Shown here in pieces: positions 16,272 to 26,114 of a stretch of DNA of 64,000 nucleotides. The stretch comes from Arthrobacter sp. PM3 (GTDB taxonomy: Bacteria > Actinomycetota > Actinomycetes > Actinomycetales > Micrococcaceae): NCBI RefSeq assembly GCF_003352915.1, contig NZ_CP022314.1:3216830-3280829 (forward strand), written 5' to 3'. The notes under the pieces were generated by a model. The model was not told the origin of the DNA. It saw nothing but the letters and a program-made list of their open reading frames with translations, and did no database searches. The number at the start of each line of letters is the position of its first letter. The first letter of the stretch is position 1. Made by a program: the position numbers and the translations under genes.

Positions 16272-17606
16272 GTGGGGCCGGACGCAGACAAACACGCAGA
16301 GATACGCGCAGACAGACACCCGGAGATGCAGGCAGACAAACGCGCGGGTGGCCAGGATGCGGCCGGCGGGACGGCACCCGCCGGGGCGCCGGCTCCCGGG
16401 CGCCTGAGCGAGGAATCACTGCGCGAACTCAGGCGCAGCAGCATCATGCACGTTGACATGGACGCCTTCTTCGTCTCGGTAGAGCTGCGCAGCCGGCCCG
16501 CGCTGAAGGGCAAACCCGTCATTGTGGGCTATCCGGCGGAGCGGTCCGTCGTGCTTTCGGCTTCCTATGAGGCCAGGGCGTTCGGCGTTAGGTCGGCCAT
16601 GCCCATGGCGGTTGCGGCGCGGATGTGCCCTTCGGCTGTCATCATCGAACCCCGGCATAAGCTCTACTACGAGGTCTCCGGCCAGATCATGGCCATCTTT
16701 GGTTCCATTACGGATCTCGTGGAGCCGCTCAGCGTGGACGAGGCGTTCCTGGACGTCGGGGGAGCCATCAGACGGCTGGGTCCGCCGCTGGAGATCGGCG
16801 CGCTGATCCGGGAGCGCGTTGCCCGCGAACTGGGAATCACGGCGTCGGTGGGAATTGCCCCCAGTAAGTTTGTGGCCAAGATCGCCTCCACCCGGTGCAA
16901 ACCGGACGGACTGCTGCTGATCGGGCCGGAGGAAACCGTTCCGTACCTGCACAGCCTTCCCGTCAGCGCGCTCTGGGGAATCGGCAGCAAGACGGTCGAG
17001 GTCCTCGCCCGGAAGGGTATCCGGACCGTGGCGGATGTCGCCGCCTCGCCGTTGCCCTCGCTGCGGAAGCTGCTGGGTGCCACGGGAGAACACGTCTACC
17101 GGCTTTCGTGGGGCATTGATCCGCGCCCCGTGACACCGGTGCGGCCGGAAAAGAGCATCGGTGCGGAAGAGACCTTCGCCACGGACACCGCCGACGACGC
17201 CCTGCTCCACCGGGAGCTGCTGCGGCTTTCGCACCGCACCGCGGAGCGTCTCCGCAGCTCCGGAATGCATGCCCGCACAGTAGCGCTGAAGCTGCGCTAC
17301 GCCGACTTCTCCACAATCACGCGCAGCCGCACCGTGGGCACTCCGATCGACAGTGCCCAGCTCCTGTACGCAGTAGCCGTGCAGCTTTTGGAGTCGGTCG
17401 GCGATCGGCCCATGACTGTGCGGCTCGTGGGCATCCGGGCCGAGCAGCTCGAAGTTGCCGCAGACGCCCCGCTGCAGCTCAGCCTGGACCGCCGGGACGA
17501 CAACTGGCGGGCCGCTGAACAGGCTCTGGACGCCGTGACCCGGAAATTCGGCAACAAATCGGTGCTGCCGGCCCGGCTCCTGGACCCCGGGCGCCCCACT
17601 GAATGA
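16272..17606 (+). CDS. dinB: DNA polymerase IV (Y-family)
   Basis: An error-prone translesion polymerase. The catalytic palm starts IMHVDMDAFFVSVE near residue 58, with the second acidic pair in SVDEAFLDV near 155. SVGIAPSKFVAKIAST and the helix-hairpin-helix LWGIGSKT follow, then the little-finger domain. Length is 444 residues, longer than the usual 350-400, because about 55 residues precede the palm. That extension is charged and quasi-repetitive (ADKHAE, ADRHPE, ADKRAG) and probably disordered. The GTG start is supported by TAGGAT seven bases upstream. No typical C-terminal clamp-binding motif was noticed. Divergent from the lipoprotein gene. Confidence 0.94.
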   Translation: MGPDADKHAEIRADRHPEMQADKRAGGQDAAGGTAPAGAPAPGRLSEESLRELRRSSIMHVDMDAFFVSVELRSRPALKGKPVIVGYPAERSVVLSASYEARAFGVRSAMPMAVAARMCPSAVIIEPRHKLYYEVSGQIMAIFGSITDLVEPLSVDEAFLDVGGAIRRLGPPLEIGALIRERVARELGITASVGIAPSKFVAKIASTRCKPDGLLLIGPEETVPYLHSLPVSALWGIGSKTVEVLARKGIRTVADVAASPLPSLRKLLGATGEHVYRLSWGIDPRPVTPVRPEKSIGAEETFATDTADDALLHRELLRLSHRTAERLRSSGMHARTVALKLRYADFSTITRSRTVGTPIDSAQLLYAVAVQLLESVGDRPMTVRLVGIRAEQLEVAADAPLQLSLDRRDDNWRAAEQALDAVTRKFGNKSVLPARLLDPGRPTE

Positions 17607-17922
17607 GCTCCGGTTCGCAGCAGCAGAAATTGCGGGCAATTCCGGCCCCGACAGGGCCTTAAGACTGTCTTTCAGAACGGGCCCCGACAATCTATCCTTA
17701 TTAATACCTAGGTTTAGGACGACTGGATCGATGGTGTGGGGACTAACTTGTTTGGGGGCCAACTTGGGCACCGACCTGGCGAGCTGAAGACCGGCACGGG
17801 ACTGTAGAGTTCCCCCTGTCACCAAAGGCGGTGGCGGGGAACCACTTCACAATCCCGGGCGTTAGGGGATTAGGGCAATGGCCACGTCAAGTCAGGACGT
17901 TGGCAGACTTGAGGAGGTCGTG
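17607..17922. other. Leader region upstream of the DUF3040 gene
   Basis: A 316-base gap. An AT-rich patch at about 17690-17716 (CTATCCTTATTAATACC) may hold a promoter. Further down, GTTCCCC at 17809-17815 pairs with GGGGAAC at 17836-17842, extended by CACC/GGTG around an AAAGGC-type loop, making a stable leader hairpin about 80 bases before the ATG. I found no match to a riboswitch I know, and no convincing ORF. Confidence 0.4.
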
Positions 17923-18291
17923 ATGCCGCTCTCGGAGCACGAACAGAAGTTGCTGGAGCAACTTGAGAAGCAGCTACATGAAGACGATCCCAAGTTCGCG
18001 AGTTCCATGGGATCGGTCCCCGGCCGATCTTGGTCCACCCGCCACCTTGTCATCGGCGTGCTGGGGACTCTTGCAGGAGTCCTGCTGTTGCTGGTCGGGG
18101 TGTCGATGCAAAACATCTTTGTCGGGGTGCTGGGCTTCGTGGTCATGGGTGCCGGCGTGTACTACGCCACCATGCGCAGTTCGGCCGTCCGCAAGGCCAG
18201 GGCCGGCGGCCGAAAACAGGGCAAGCCGCGGAGTTCTTTCATGAGCAATCTGGAGCAGCGCTGGGATGAACGGCACAAGGGCGAATCCTGA
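17923..18291 (+). CDS. DUF3040 small membrane protein
   Basis: A 122-residue protein commonly found just upstream of mraZ in actinobacteria; its role is unknown. It begins with the family signature MPLSEHEQKLLEQLEKQL, then has two hydrophobic segments (about residues 45-66 and 68-88) and a basic tail. The ATG at 17923 is chosen because GAGGAGG lies about six bases upstream and the DUF3040 signature starts there; an ATG at 17878 would add 15 unrelated residues. A terminator follows, so it is probably not cotranscribed with mraZ. Confidence 0.88.
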   Translation: MPLSEHEQKLLEQLEKQLHEDDPKFASSMGSVPGRSWSTRHLVIGVLGTLAGVLLLLVGVSMQNIFVGVLGFVVMGAGVYYATMRSSAVRKARAGGRKQGKPRSSFMSNLEQRWDERHKGES

Positions 18292-18355
18292 GCCCCGCAT
18301 GATCGCTGTCTAAGCCCTCCACTTTCCGCCACCGGTCCGCCGGGGGTACGGCGCG

Positions 18356-18378
18356 AGACCCGCTACGGCGGGTCTTTT
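18356..18378 (+). terminator. Intrinsic terminator of the DUF3040 gene
   Basis: AGACCCGC (18356-18363) pairs with GCGGGTCT (18368-18375) around a TACG tetraloop, followed by TTTT. The C(TACG)G loop belongs to the very stable UNCG class. Confidence 0.88.
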
Positions 18379-18596
18379 GCCGTTTAATGTCTCTTTTTCG
18401 GCACCGGCGCGGCAAAACGACGCCGGGCCGCGGAATTCCGGGTTGCCGCACCCCGCCAGGGCCCAACCGTGCGCCGGCGGCCGCCGCAAGCAGCCAAAAG
18501 CGCTCCACTTTCCCCCACCAGACCCTTTTCCTTGCAAATACAGCCAAGAAAAGGAATAAACATCCGCAAATTCGTCCAAACATCCCGGGCGTGTCG

Positions 18597-18628
18597 TTGA
18601 CTGTGGAGCGATGTGGAGTAATGTGGAG
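18597..18628 (+). promoter_or_regulatory. mraZ promoter overlapped by three MraZ boxes
   Basis: TTGACT (18597-18602), a 16-base spacer and TAATGT (18619-18624) form a housekeeping-type promoter. Three copies of TGTGGAG start at 18602, 18612 and 18622, an exact 10-base period. MraZ is known to repress its own operon by binding several short G-rich repeats spaced about 10 bases apart, so these are almost certainly its operators. They cover the spacer and the -10, which implies direct promoter occlusion. Confidence 0.8.
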
Positions 18629-18692
18629 GGCGTAAGAGGGTAGTGGCAGCACAGGGGACGTTGGACTTCCTAGAACAGACAGGCGGTGGGCC

Positions 18693-19121
18693 GTGTTTCT
18701 CGGCACACATTCGCCGCGTCTGGACGAAAAAGGTCGAATTATCCTCCCCGCCAAGTTCCGCGAGGAACTTGCCGGCGGGCTGGTTCTCACAAGGGGCCAG
18801 GAACGTTGCATCTACGTCTTCAGTGAGGCGGAATTCGGCCGGGTTCACGAGCAGATGCGGGAGGCTCCAATTTCCTCCAAGCAGGCACGTGACTACATCC
18901 GTGTTTTCCTCTCTGGAGCCTCGGACGAGGTACCTGACAAGCAGGGGCGCGTGACGATTCCGCCGGCGCTCCGGGAGTACGCAGGTCTTGGCCGGGAACT
19001 CGCCGTCATCGGCGCGGGATCCCGGGCGGAGATCTGGGACGCCCAGGCCTGGAATGAGTACCTGGCCGAAAAGGAAACCGCCTTCTCGGAAACCGACGAC
19101 GCAATCCCGGGGATTCTCTGA
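18693..19121 (+). CDS. mraZ: Transcriptional regulator MraZ
   Basis: A 142-residue regulator of the dcw cluster with two AbrB-like SpoVT domains. The first has the [14 protein letters not shown] motif (residues 10-23) and the second [17 protein letters not shown] (about 83-99), both typical DxKGR/DNA-contact loops. It forms ring oligomers in other bacteria. The GTG start begins [11 protein letters not shown] as in homologues. Three boxes overlap its promoter. A gap of about 200 bases separates it from rsmH, unusually long for this operon, with a small hairpin in between. Confidence 0.96.
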   Translation: MFLGTHSPRLDEKGRIILPAKFREELAGGLVLTRGQERCIYVFSEAEFGRVHEQMREAPISSKQARDYIRVFLSGASDEVPDKQGRVTIPPALREYAGLGRELAVIGAGSRAEIWDAQAWNEYLAEKETAFSETDDAIPGIL

Positions 19122-19189
19122 ACCCCACTGACCCATCAGCACAAAAACGTTCCTTGATCGAGATCTCCAGCCGCCCATCCGGTTGTTGT

Positions 19190-19214
19190 CCTGGCTCACT
19201 TCCCCGGAGCCAGG
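19190..19214 (+). other. Hairpin in the mraZ-rsmH gap
   Basis: CCTGGCTC (19190-19197) pairs with GAGCCAGG (19207-19214) around nine bases. There is no T tract, so it could be an attenuator or an RNA-processing site rather than a terminator. Confidence 0.35.
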
Positions 19215-19319
19215 CCGGCGCAGGATAGGCGCGGATGGGGATCTGGACCAAGGATTGTTGCTTAAGAGCCACAACCCGCAACGCGCCAGCAGCATTCTCG
19301 CCACGGAAAGGACGACGGC

Positions 19320-20318
19320 ATGACGGATCCCGACCAGGCGAAGCCCACGTCCGAACGCCATGTGCCGGTCCTCAAGGACCGGTGCATCAATTTGTTGGCC
19401 CCCGGCTTCGACGCCGCCCGGAACCGCGGCGAGACCCCCGTGGTCATCGACGCCACGCTCGGCATGGGCGGGCACTCCGAGGCGCTCCTCCAGCGCTTCC
19501 CGGACCTCCACCTGATCGGCATCGACCGCGACGAGGAGGCACTGGCCCTGGCGGGGGAGCGGCTGGCGCCGTTCGCGGACCGGACCGACCTGGTCCACGC
19601 CGTTTATGACGAGATCCCGGACGTCCTCGCGGATCTCGGATTCACTGAAGTCCACGGCGTGCTCATGGACCTGGGCGTCTCCTCACTGCAGCTGGACGAG
19701 CGGGACCGCGGGTTCGCCTACTCCTTCGACGCGCCCCTGGACATGCGGATGGACACCAGCCGCGGCCAGACTGCCGCGGACGTCGTCAACACCTACAGCG
19801 AAGAAGACCTTGTCCGGATCATCCGGAAGTGGGGCGAGGAGAAATTCGCCGGCCGCATCGCGAACAGGATCGTCGCAGCGCGGGCCGAAAAGCCCTTCAC
19901 CACCACCGGTGAACTCGTCGAGCAGATCCGCTCCGTGGTGCCGGCCGGCGCCGCCAAGACCGGCGGGCACCCGGCGAAGCGCACCTTCCAGGCGCTTCGG
20001 ATCGAGGTCAACGAGGAACTGGACGTCCTGGAGCGCGCCATCCCCGCAGCCATCGGGGCCATCGCCCTGGGCGGCCGGGTGGTCGTCATGTCGTACCACT
20101 CGCTGGAGGACAAGATCGTCAAGGGCTTCTTCCAGGCCGGATCGAAGTCTTCGGCCCCGCTGGGCTTCCCGGTGGAACTCGAAGAGCACAAAGCCGAACT
20201 CAAGACCCTGACGAAGGGCACCGAGGTGCCCACCGCCGCTGAAATCGCCGAAAACCCCCGCGCAGCTTCCGCCCGGTTGCGCGCCGTCGAACGCATCAAA
20301 GCCAGGAGAACAGCATGA
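19320..20318 (+). CDS. rsmH: 16S rRNA (cytosine1402-N4)-methyltransferase
   Basis: Methylates N4 of C1402 in 16S rRNA using S-adenosylmethionine. It starts with a short extension before [13 protein letters not shown]. The SAM-binding motif is [14 protein letters not shown] near residue 43, followed by [10 protein letters not shown]. The family signature [20 protein letters not shown] is near residue 113, and [14 protein letters not shown] and [10 protein letters not shown] are near the C-terminus. Length is 332 residues, normal. Its stop overlaps the ftsL start (ATGA). Confidence 0.97.
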   Translation: MTDPDQAKPTSERHVPVLKDRCINLLAPGFDAARNRGETPVVIDATLGMGGHSEALLQRFPDLHLIGIDRDEEALALAGERLAPFADRTDLVHAVYDEIPDVLADLGFTEVHGVLMDLGVSSLQLDERDRGFAYSFDAPLDMRMDTSRGQTAADVVNTYSEEDLVRIIRKWGEEKFAGRIANRIVAARAEKPFTTTGELVEQIRSVVPAGAAKTGGHPAKRTFQALRIEVNEELDVLERAIPAAIGAIALGGRVVVMSYHSLEDKIVKGFFQAGSKSSAPLGFPVELEEHKAELKTLTKGTEVPTAAEIAENPRAASARLRAVERIKARRTA

Positions 20319-20977
20319 GCAACGCCGCCGTCAACAGCTACCCCGTTGTTCAGGGCGCCACCGCCCGCGCCCTGCCCGGCATCCGCCGCGATAACGACCA
20401 GTCACGCAAGTCACGGACCCCGCTGTCCCTGGTCCGTTCCGCACCGCGCAAACGCCGTGCTCCGTTCGTGGTGCTCTGCTTCGGCCTCCTGGCCATCGCC
20501 CTGATGGCCGTGCTGGTCCTGAATATCTCCGTCTCCTCGGCGCAGTATCAGCTGGTTCAGCTCCGCAGCGCGCAGACCACGCTGACCAAGCAGAACCAGG
20601 ACCTCACCCAGCAGGTGCAGAGCTTCGACGCCCCGCAGAACCTCGCGGCCAAGGCCACGGAGCTGGGCATGGTGGCGTCCGTCGCCAAGGGACAGATCGA
20701 CCTCTCCACGTTGAGCGTCACGGGCAAGGCCAAGCCGGCCGTCAAGGGCGATGCGCCCGGCGCCGTCATCGCCGCCCCGGACCTGGCCGGGCAGACCACC
20801 GTCATCCCGCGGGCTTCGGAGAATGAACCGCTCGCCCAGCGCCAGACGGCCGACACCAAGGCCGCCGACGCGAAGCCTGCCGACGCGAAGCCTGCTGACA
20901 CCAAGCCGGCAGCTCCGGCCGTGGAACTCCACGGCGGATCCGTTCCGGCCCCCGCACAGAAGGTTCCCGGACAGTAA
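20315..20977 (+). CDS. ftsL: Cell division protein FtsL-like (bitopic, coiled coil)
   Basis: A bitopic division protein in the FtsL position, predicted to bridge FtsQ and FtsW/FtsI at the septum. A basic cytoplasmic N-terminus is followed by one transmembrane helix (about residues 52-74) and a coiled coil with [20 protein letters not shown]. The AxxLGM element (ATELGMV) is typical of FtsL/DivIC. Length is 220 residues, about twice a minimal FtsL. The C-terminal 80 residues are low complexity with a repeated ADxK/PADxK pattern. The gene overlaps rsmH by four bases. Confidence 0.87.
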   Translation: MSNAAVNSYPVVQGATARALPGIRRDNDQSRKSRTPLSLVRSAPRKRRAPFVVLCFGLLAIALMAVLVLNISVSSAQYQLVQLRSAQTTLTKQNQDLTQQVQSFDAPQNLAAKATELGMVASVAKGQIDLSTLSVTGKAKPAVKGDAPGAVIAAPDLAGQTTVIPRASENEPLAQRQTADTKAADAKPADAKPADTKPAAPAVELHGGSVPAPAQKVPGQ

Positions 20978-21018
20978 CGAGCACTGACCACCAGCAAGGC
21001 AAGCAGCAAGGACTCACC

Positions 21019-22821
21019 GTGGCGCAAAACACCGGCAAGGCCAGCAAGGCGAAAGCCCCAAACGCCACCCGGCGGCTTCGCCTGGGACTGGGCATCATGC
21101 TGACCCTTCTGCTGGTGGTGGGCGGCAAGCTGTTCATGGTCCAGGGCCTGGACGTCGGGGGCATGGCCGAGGCCGCCCTCAACAACCGGCTCACGCCGAT
21201 CGAGCTGCCCGCCGAACGCGGCAGCATCCTCGATTCCTCGGGCACGGTACTGGCCAGCAGCGTGATCCGCTACAACGTCGTGGTGGACCAGACTGTCAAC
21301 ACCAAGACCGATTCGTTCCGCCGGCTCCAGACCGTCAATGGCAAGGACGAACTGGTCAAAGTCACCCGGGACCAAGGCATCTCCGAACTCGCCGCCGTGC
21401 TCGGCATGGACCGTGACGCCCTCCGCGAGGCCCTCACGGGTACCCAGCGCTACTACATCGTGGCGAAGGATGTGAAGCCCGACATCGAGGACCGGGTGTC
21501 CAAGCTCCAGATCCCCGGCATTGTCACCGAGGGCACCAGCAAGCGGGTCTATCCCAACGGATCAGTGGCCGGCGGGATCGTCGGCTTCCTCCAGGACGGC
21601 ACTACCGGCCTGGCCGGGCTCGAGCAGACCCAGGACGACATCCTTAAGGGCACCCCGGGCAAGCGCCTCTTCGAAATCGGTGCCGACGGGCTCCGCATCC
21701 CCGTCGGTGTGGACCAGCTGACTCCGGCGGTGAACGGCAAGGACATCAAGCTCACGCTTAACTCCGACCTTCAGTACTTCTCCCAGCAGGCGATCCAAAG
21801 CCAAAAGGACAAACTCGGTGCCGAGTGGGGCGTGATCGTGATCTCCGATGTCAAGACCGGCAACATCATTGCCATGGCGGACACCGACGCCCCGGATCCC
21901 AACGACCCCGGCAAGGTCCCCGCGGAGGACCGCGGCGTGCGCGCCGTCACGGCCGCCTACGAGCCCGGATCAGTGGAGAAGATGATCACCGCTGCTGCGG
22001 TCATCCAGGAGGGCAAGTCCAGCCCGCTGGACACGTTCACCATTCCGCCGACCTACACGGTGGACGGCCAGACCTTCAGCGACGCCTTCGAACACGGCAC
22101 CGAAGACAGGACGCTGGCCGGGATCGTCGGCTACTCCATGAACACCGGCACGGTTATGGTGGGGCAGCGGCTGAGCAAGGAGCAGCGCTATGACTGGCTG
22201 CGGAAGTTCGGCATCGGGGAGGCGCCCGACATCGGCCTTCCGGCGGAGTCCAAAGGCATCCTGACCCCGGCCGACCAGTGGGACGGGCGCCAGCAATACA
22301 CCGTCCTGTTCGGCCAGGGCGTCGCCCAATCCACCTTGCAGACCGTCCGCGCCTACCAGAGCATTGCCAACGACGGTGTGATGCTCCAACCCCGCCTGAT
22401 CGACAGCTACATCAGCCCGGACGGAACCGAGGAGAAGGTCCCGGCCAAGGACCCGCGGCAGGTCGTCTCCAAGGAGACCGCCAAACAGGTGCGCGACATC
22501 CTGGAAAGCGCCGTGACCGAAGGCGAGATCAAGGAAGCCGCCATCGACGGGTACCGTGTGGGCGCCAAGACCGGCACCTCCGAATCACCCTGCGACGACG
22601 GCAAGTCCGGCTTCTGCGGCTACACCGCCTCCATGGTGGGAATGGCGCCCATGGACGATCCGCGGTTTATTGTGGAGGTGGTCCTGCAACGGCCCAAGGG
22701 AAGCATCTACGGAATCACCAACGGACCGGTGTTCCGTTCGGTGATGAGCCAGACGCTGCGCACGTTCAACGTCCAGCCCTCCACCGGCGAACCTGTCCGG
22801 CTGCCGCAGTACGCAAAGTAG
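21019..22821 (+). CDS. ftsI: Division-specific penicillin-binding transpeptidase
   Basis: A class B PBP that cross-links septal peptidoglycan with FtsW. A membrane anchor lies at about residues 20-42, then a dimerisation domain (AERGSILDSSG near 70). The transpeptidase domain has SVEK with catalytic Ser318 and Lys321, SMN at Ser373 and the KTGTS triad at Lys517. Length is 600 residues, as expected. The GTG at 21019 has AAGGA upstream. It lies between ftsL and murE, as in other actinobacterial dcw clusters. Confidence 0.96.
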   Translation: MAQNTGKASKAKAPNATRRLRLGLGIMLTLLLVVGGKLFMVQGLDVGGMAEAALNNRLTPIELPAERGSILDSSGTVLASSVIRYNVVVDQTVNTKTDSFRRLQTVNGKDELVKVTRDQGISELAAVLGMDRDALREALTGTQRYYIVAKDVKPDIEDRVSKLQIPGIVTEGTSKRVYPNGSVAGGIVGFLQDGTTGLAGLEQTQDDILKGTPGKRLFEIGADGLRIPVGVDQLTPAVNGKDIKLTLNSDLQYFSQQAIQSQKDKLGAEWGVIVISDVKTGNIIAMADTDAPDPNDPGKVPAEDRGVRAVTAAYEPGSVEKMITAAAVIQEGKSSPLDTFTIPPTYTVDGQTFSDAFEHGTEDRTLAGIVGYSMNTGTVMVGQRLSKEQRYDWLRKFGIGEAPDIGLPAESKGILTPADQWDGRQQYTVLFGQGVAQSTLQTVRAYQSIANDGVMLQPRLIDSYISPDGTEEKVPAKDPRQVVSKETAKQVRDILESAVTEGEIKEAAIDGYRVGAKTGTSESPCDDGKSGFCGYTASMVGMAPMDDPRFIVEVVLQRPKGSIYGITNGPVFRSVMSQTLRTFNVQPSTGEPVRLPQYAK

Positions 22822-22937
22822 CCAGTACGCCAAGCAACCAGCACACCAACCGCCCCCGTTCCACCGGCAGCCCCTGCCGCCCGGAGCACGTCCCCGTGCG
22901 CAGTGCCCGATTCACTAGCACGACAACGGAGATCGAC

Positions 22938-24593
22938 TTGTCAGAGCCCACCGTCCCCGACGCTTCCGCGCCGTCCGGCCACGCCTCCACCCCGGGCTTC
23001 CGGCCTACTGCGGTCACCGCAGTGCCACTGGCCACCATCGGCGAGTCGATCGGCGTCGTCGTGCCCGGGGCTTCCAGCGGCGTTCCGGTCACCGGGATCT
23101 GCCTTAATTCCCGCGCCGTCCACCCCGGCGACCTCTATGTGGCGCTGCCGGGCGCCTCACGGCACGGTGCCGACTTCGTGGCCCAGGCGGTCGGCGCCGG
23201 AGCCGTGGCGGTGCTCACCGACGACGCCGGGGCACACCTGTTGGCCCTCTCCAATGACATCCCCGTCCCGGTGCTGGTCGCCGACGAGCCCCGCAGCGTG
23301 GTCGGACGGCTGTCCGCACTGATCTACCAGAGCCGGCCCGACGGTGCCGGTGCCCCCGCCCTCTTCGGGGTCACGGGGACCAACGGCAAGACGACCACCA
23401 CGTACTTTATCAACGCCCTGCTGAGGGCGCTCGGCAAGCGCACCGGCCTGATCGGGACGATCGAGATCCTCGCCGGCGGCGAGCCGATCCCGAGCCTGCT
23501 GACCACCCCTGAATCCACGGACGTACACGCCCTGCTCGCCCTCATGCGCGAACGCGGCCTCGATGCCGCGTCAATGGAAGTCTCCTCGCACGCCGTGGCC
23601 TTCCACCGCGTGGACGCCGTGGTCTTCGACGTCGCCGGTTTCACCAACCTCACCCAGGACCACCTGGACCTGCACGGCACCATGGAAGAGTACTTCCAGA
23701 CCAAAGCCCGCCTGTTCACCCCGGAACACGCCCGGACAGCCGTCGTCACCGTGGACGACGACTGGGGACGCAAGCTCGCCGCGGCCGCCGGCATCCCCGT
23801 CACGACCCTCGCCACCGCCGCCCCCGCCGCCCCCGCCGGGGAGGCAACCGGAGCGGATTGGAGCGTCGTGCACACGACCCCGCGCGGACTCGGCACCGAT
23901 TTCGTCCTCCGGCACCGCGGCGGCACCGAACTGCGCGTCCACACCGGCCTGCCCGGAAGCTTCAACGTCGCCAACGCCGCCCTGGCCACCGTGATGGTGC
24001 TCGCGGGCGGCCACGAGCCCGCTGCCGTGCAGGCCGCCCTCGACGCCGAGGACCCGTTCACCGTCGCAGTGCCCGGCCGGATGCAGCTCGTGTCCACGGA
24101 CCCCGCGGCCGTCGTGGACTTCGCCCACAACCCCGATGCCTTGGAACGCGCCCTCGAAGCCGTCCGGTCCCCGGAGCCCGGCTCCAAAGTGATTGTCGTC
24201 TTCGGCGCCACCGGGCAGCGCGACCAGGGCAAGCGCCCTGCCATGGGCGCGATTGCGGCCCGGCTGGCGGACACCGTGATTGTCAGCGACGACGACCCCC
24301 ACGACGAGGACGCGGCGGCCATCCGTGCGGACGTCCTTGCCGGCGCCGTGGCTGCCAAGGAGGCCGAGGGCCTGGACTGCACGGTCCTGGAGGTCTTCCC
24401 GCGCGATGCTGCCATCCTCAAGGCCGTCGAGCTCGCCGAAACCGGGGATACCATCCTCGTGGCCGGACGGGGCCACGAGGTGTGGCAGGAAGTCAAAGGC
24501 GTCAACCTGGCTCTGGATGACCGGGTGGAGCTCCGCAACGCCTTGACAGCACGGGGATTCACCGTTCTTGAAGACCACCGGATAGAGTCCTAA
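22938..24593 (+). CDS. murE: UDP-MurNAc-tripeptide synthetase MurE, probably lysine-adding
   Basis: Adds the third residue to UDP-MurNAc-L-Ala-D-Glu. The Mur ligase P-loop [14 protein letters not shown] is near residue 146, the carbamylated-Lys region YFQTKARLF near 252, and the C-terminal domain has DFAHNPDALERAL. At the amino-acid-specificity site the sequence is DDPH (residues 452-455) instead of the DNPR found in meso-diaminopimelate enzymes, fitting the L-lysine peptidoglycan of Arthrobacter. The start is uncertain: I use TTG at 22938, with ACGGAG seven bases upstream; GTG at 22896 is an alternative. Length is 551 residues. Confidence 0.93.
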   Translation: MSEPTVPDASAPSGHASTPGFRPTAVTAVPLATIGESIGVVVPGASSGVPVTGICLNSRAVHPGDLYVALPGASRHGADFVAQAVGAGAVAVLTDDAGAHLLALSNDIPVPVLVADEPRSVVGRLSALIYQSRPDGAGAPALFGVTGTNGKTTTTYFINALLRALGKRTGLIGTIEILAGGEPIPSLLTTPESTDVHALLALMRERGLDAASMEVSSHAVAFHRVDAVVFDVAGFTNLTQDHLDLHGTMEEYFQTKARLFTPEHARTAVVTVDDDWGRKLAAAAGIPVTTLATAAPAAPAGEATGADWSVVHTTPRGLGTDFVLRHRGGTELRVHTGLPGSFNVANAALATVMVLAGGHEPAAVQAALDAEDPFTVAVPGRMQLVSTDPAAVVDFAHNPDALERALEAVRSPEPGSKVIVVFGATGQRDQGKRPAMGAIAARLADTVIVSDDDPHDEDAAAIRADVLAGAVAAKEAEGLDCTVLEVFPRDAAILKAVELAETGDTILVAGRGHEVWQEVKGVNLALDDRVELRNALTARGFTVLEDHRIES

Positions 24594-24599
24594 ACCGAG

Positions 24600-26110
<1,511 letters not shown>

Positions 26111-26114
<4 letters not shown>

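Larger units (their letters stand above)
18292..18692. other. Intergenic region between DUF3040 gene and mraZ
   Basis: A 401-base gap. It holds the DUF3040 terminator, two near-identical 17-base elements (18317-18333 and 18503-18519) and the mraZ promoter with three boxes. The stretch 18380-18500 is GC-rich without any ORF of family character. Confidence 0.6.

Noticed and set aside
17780..17880. Possible c-di-AMP (ydaO) riboswitch because of GGGGAACCAC
   Set aside because: The other conserved blocks (CGCUUAA-like start, GGGGUGAAU, final CCGUCAGCUAACC-like block) are absent. Kept only as an unassigned hairpin leader.
22278..22937. N-terminal extension of MurE reaching back over ftsI
   Set aside because: The frame stays open but the residues are Arg/Pro-rich shadow sequence overlapping ftsI. 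Family alignment and an ACGGAG site place the start at 22938 (or 22896).
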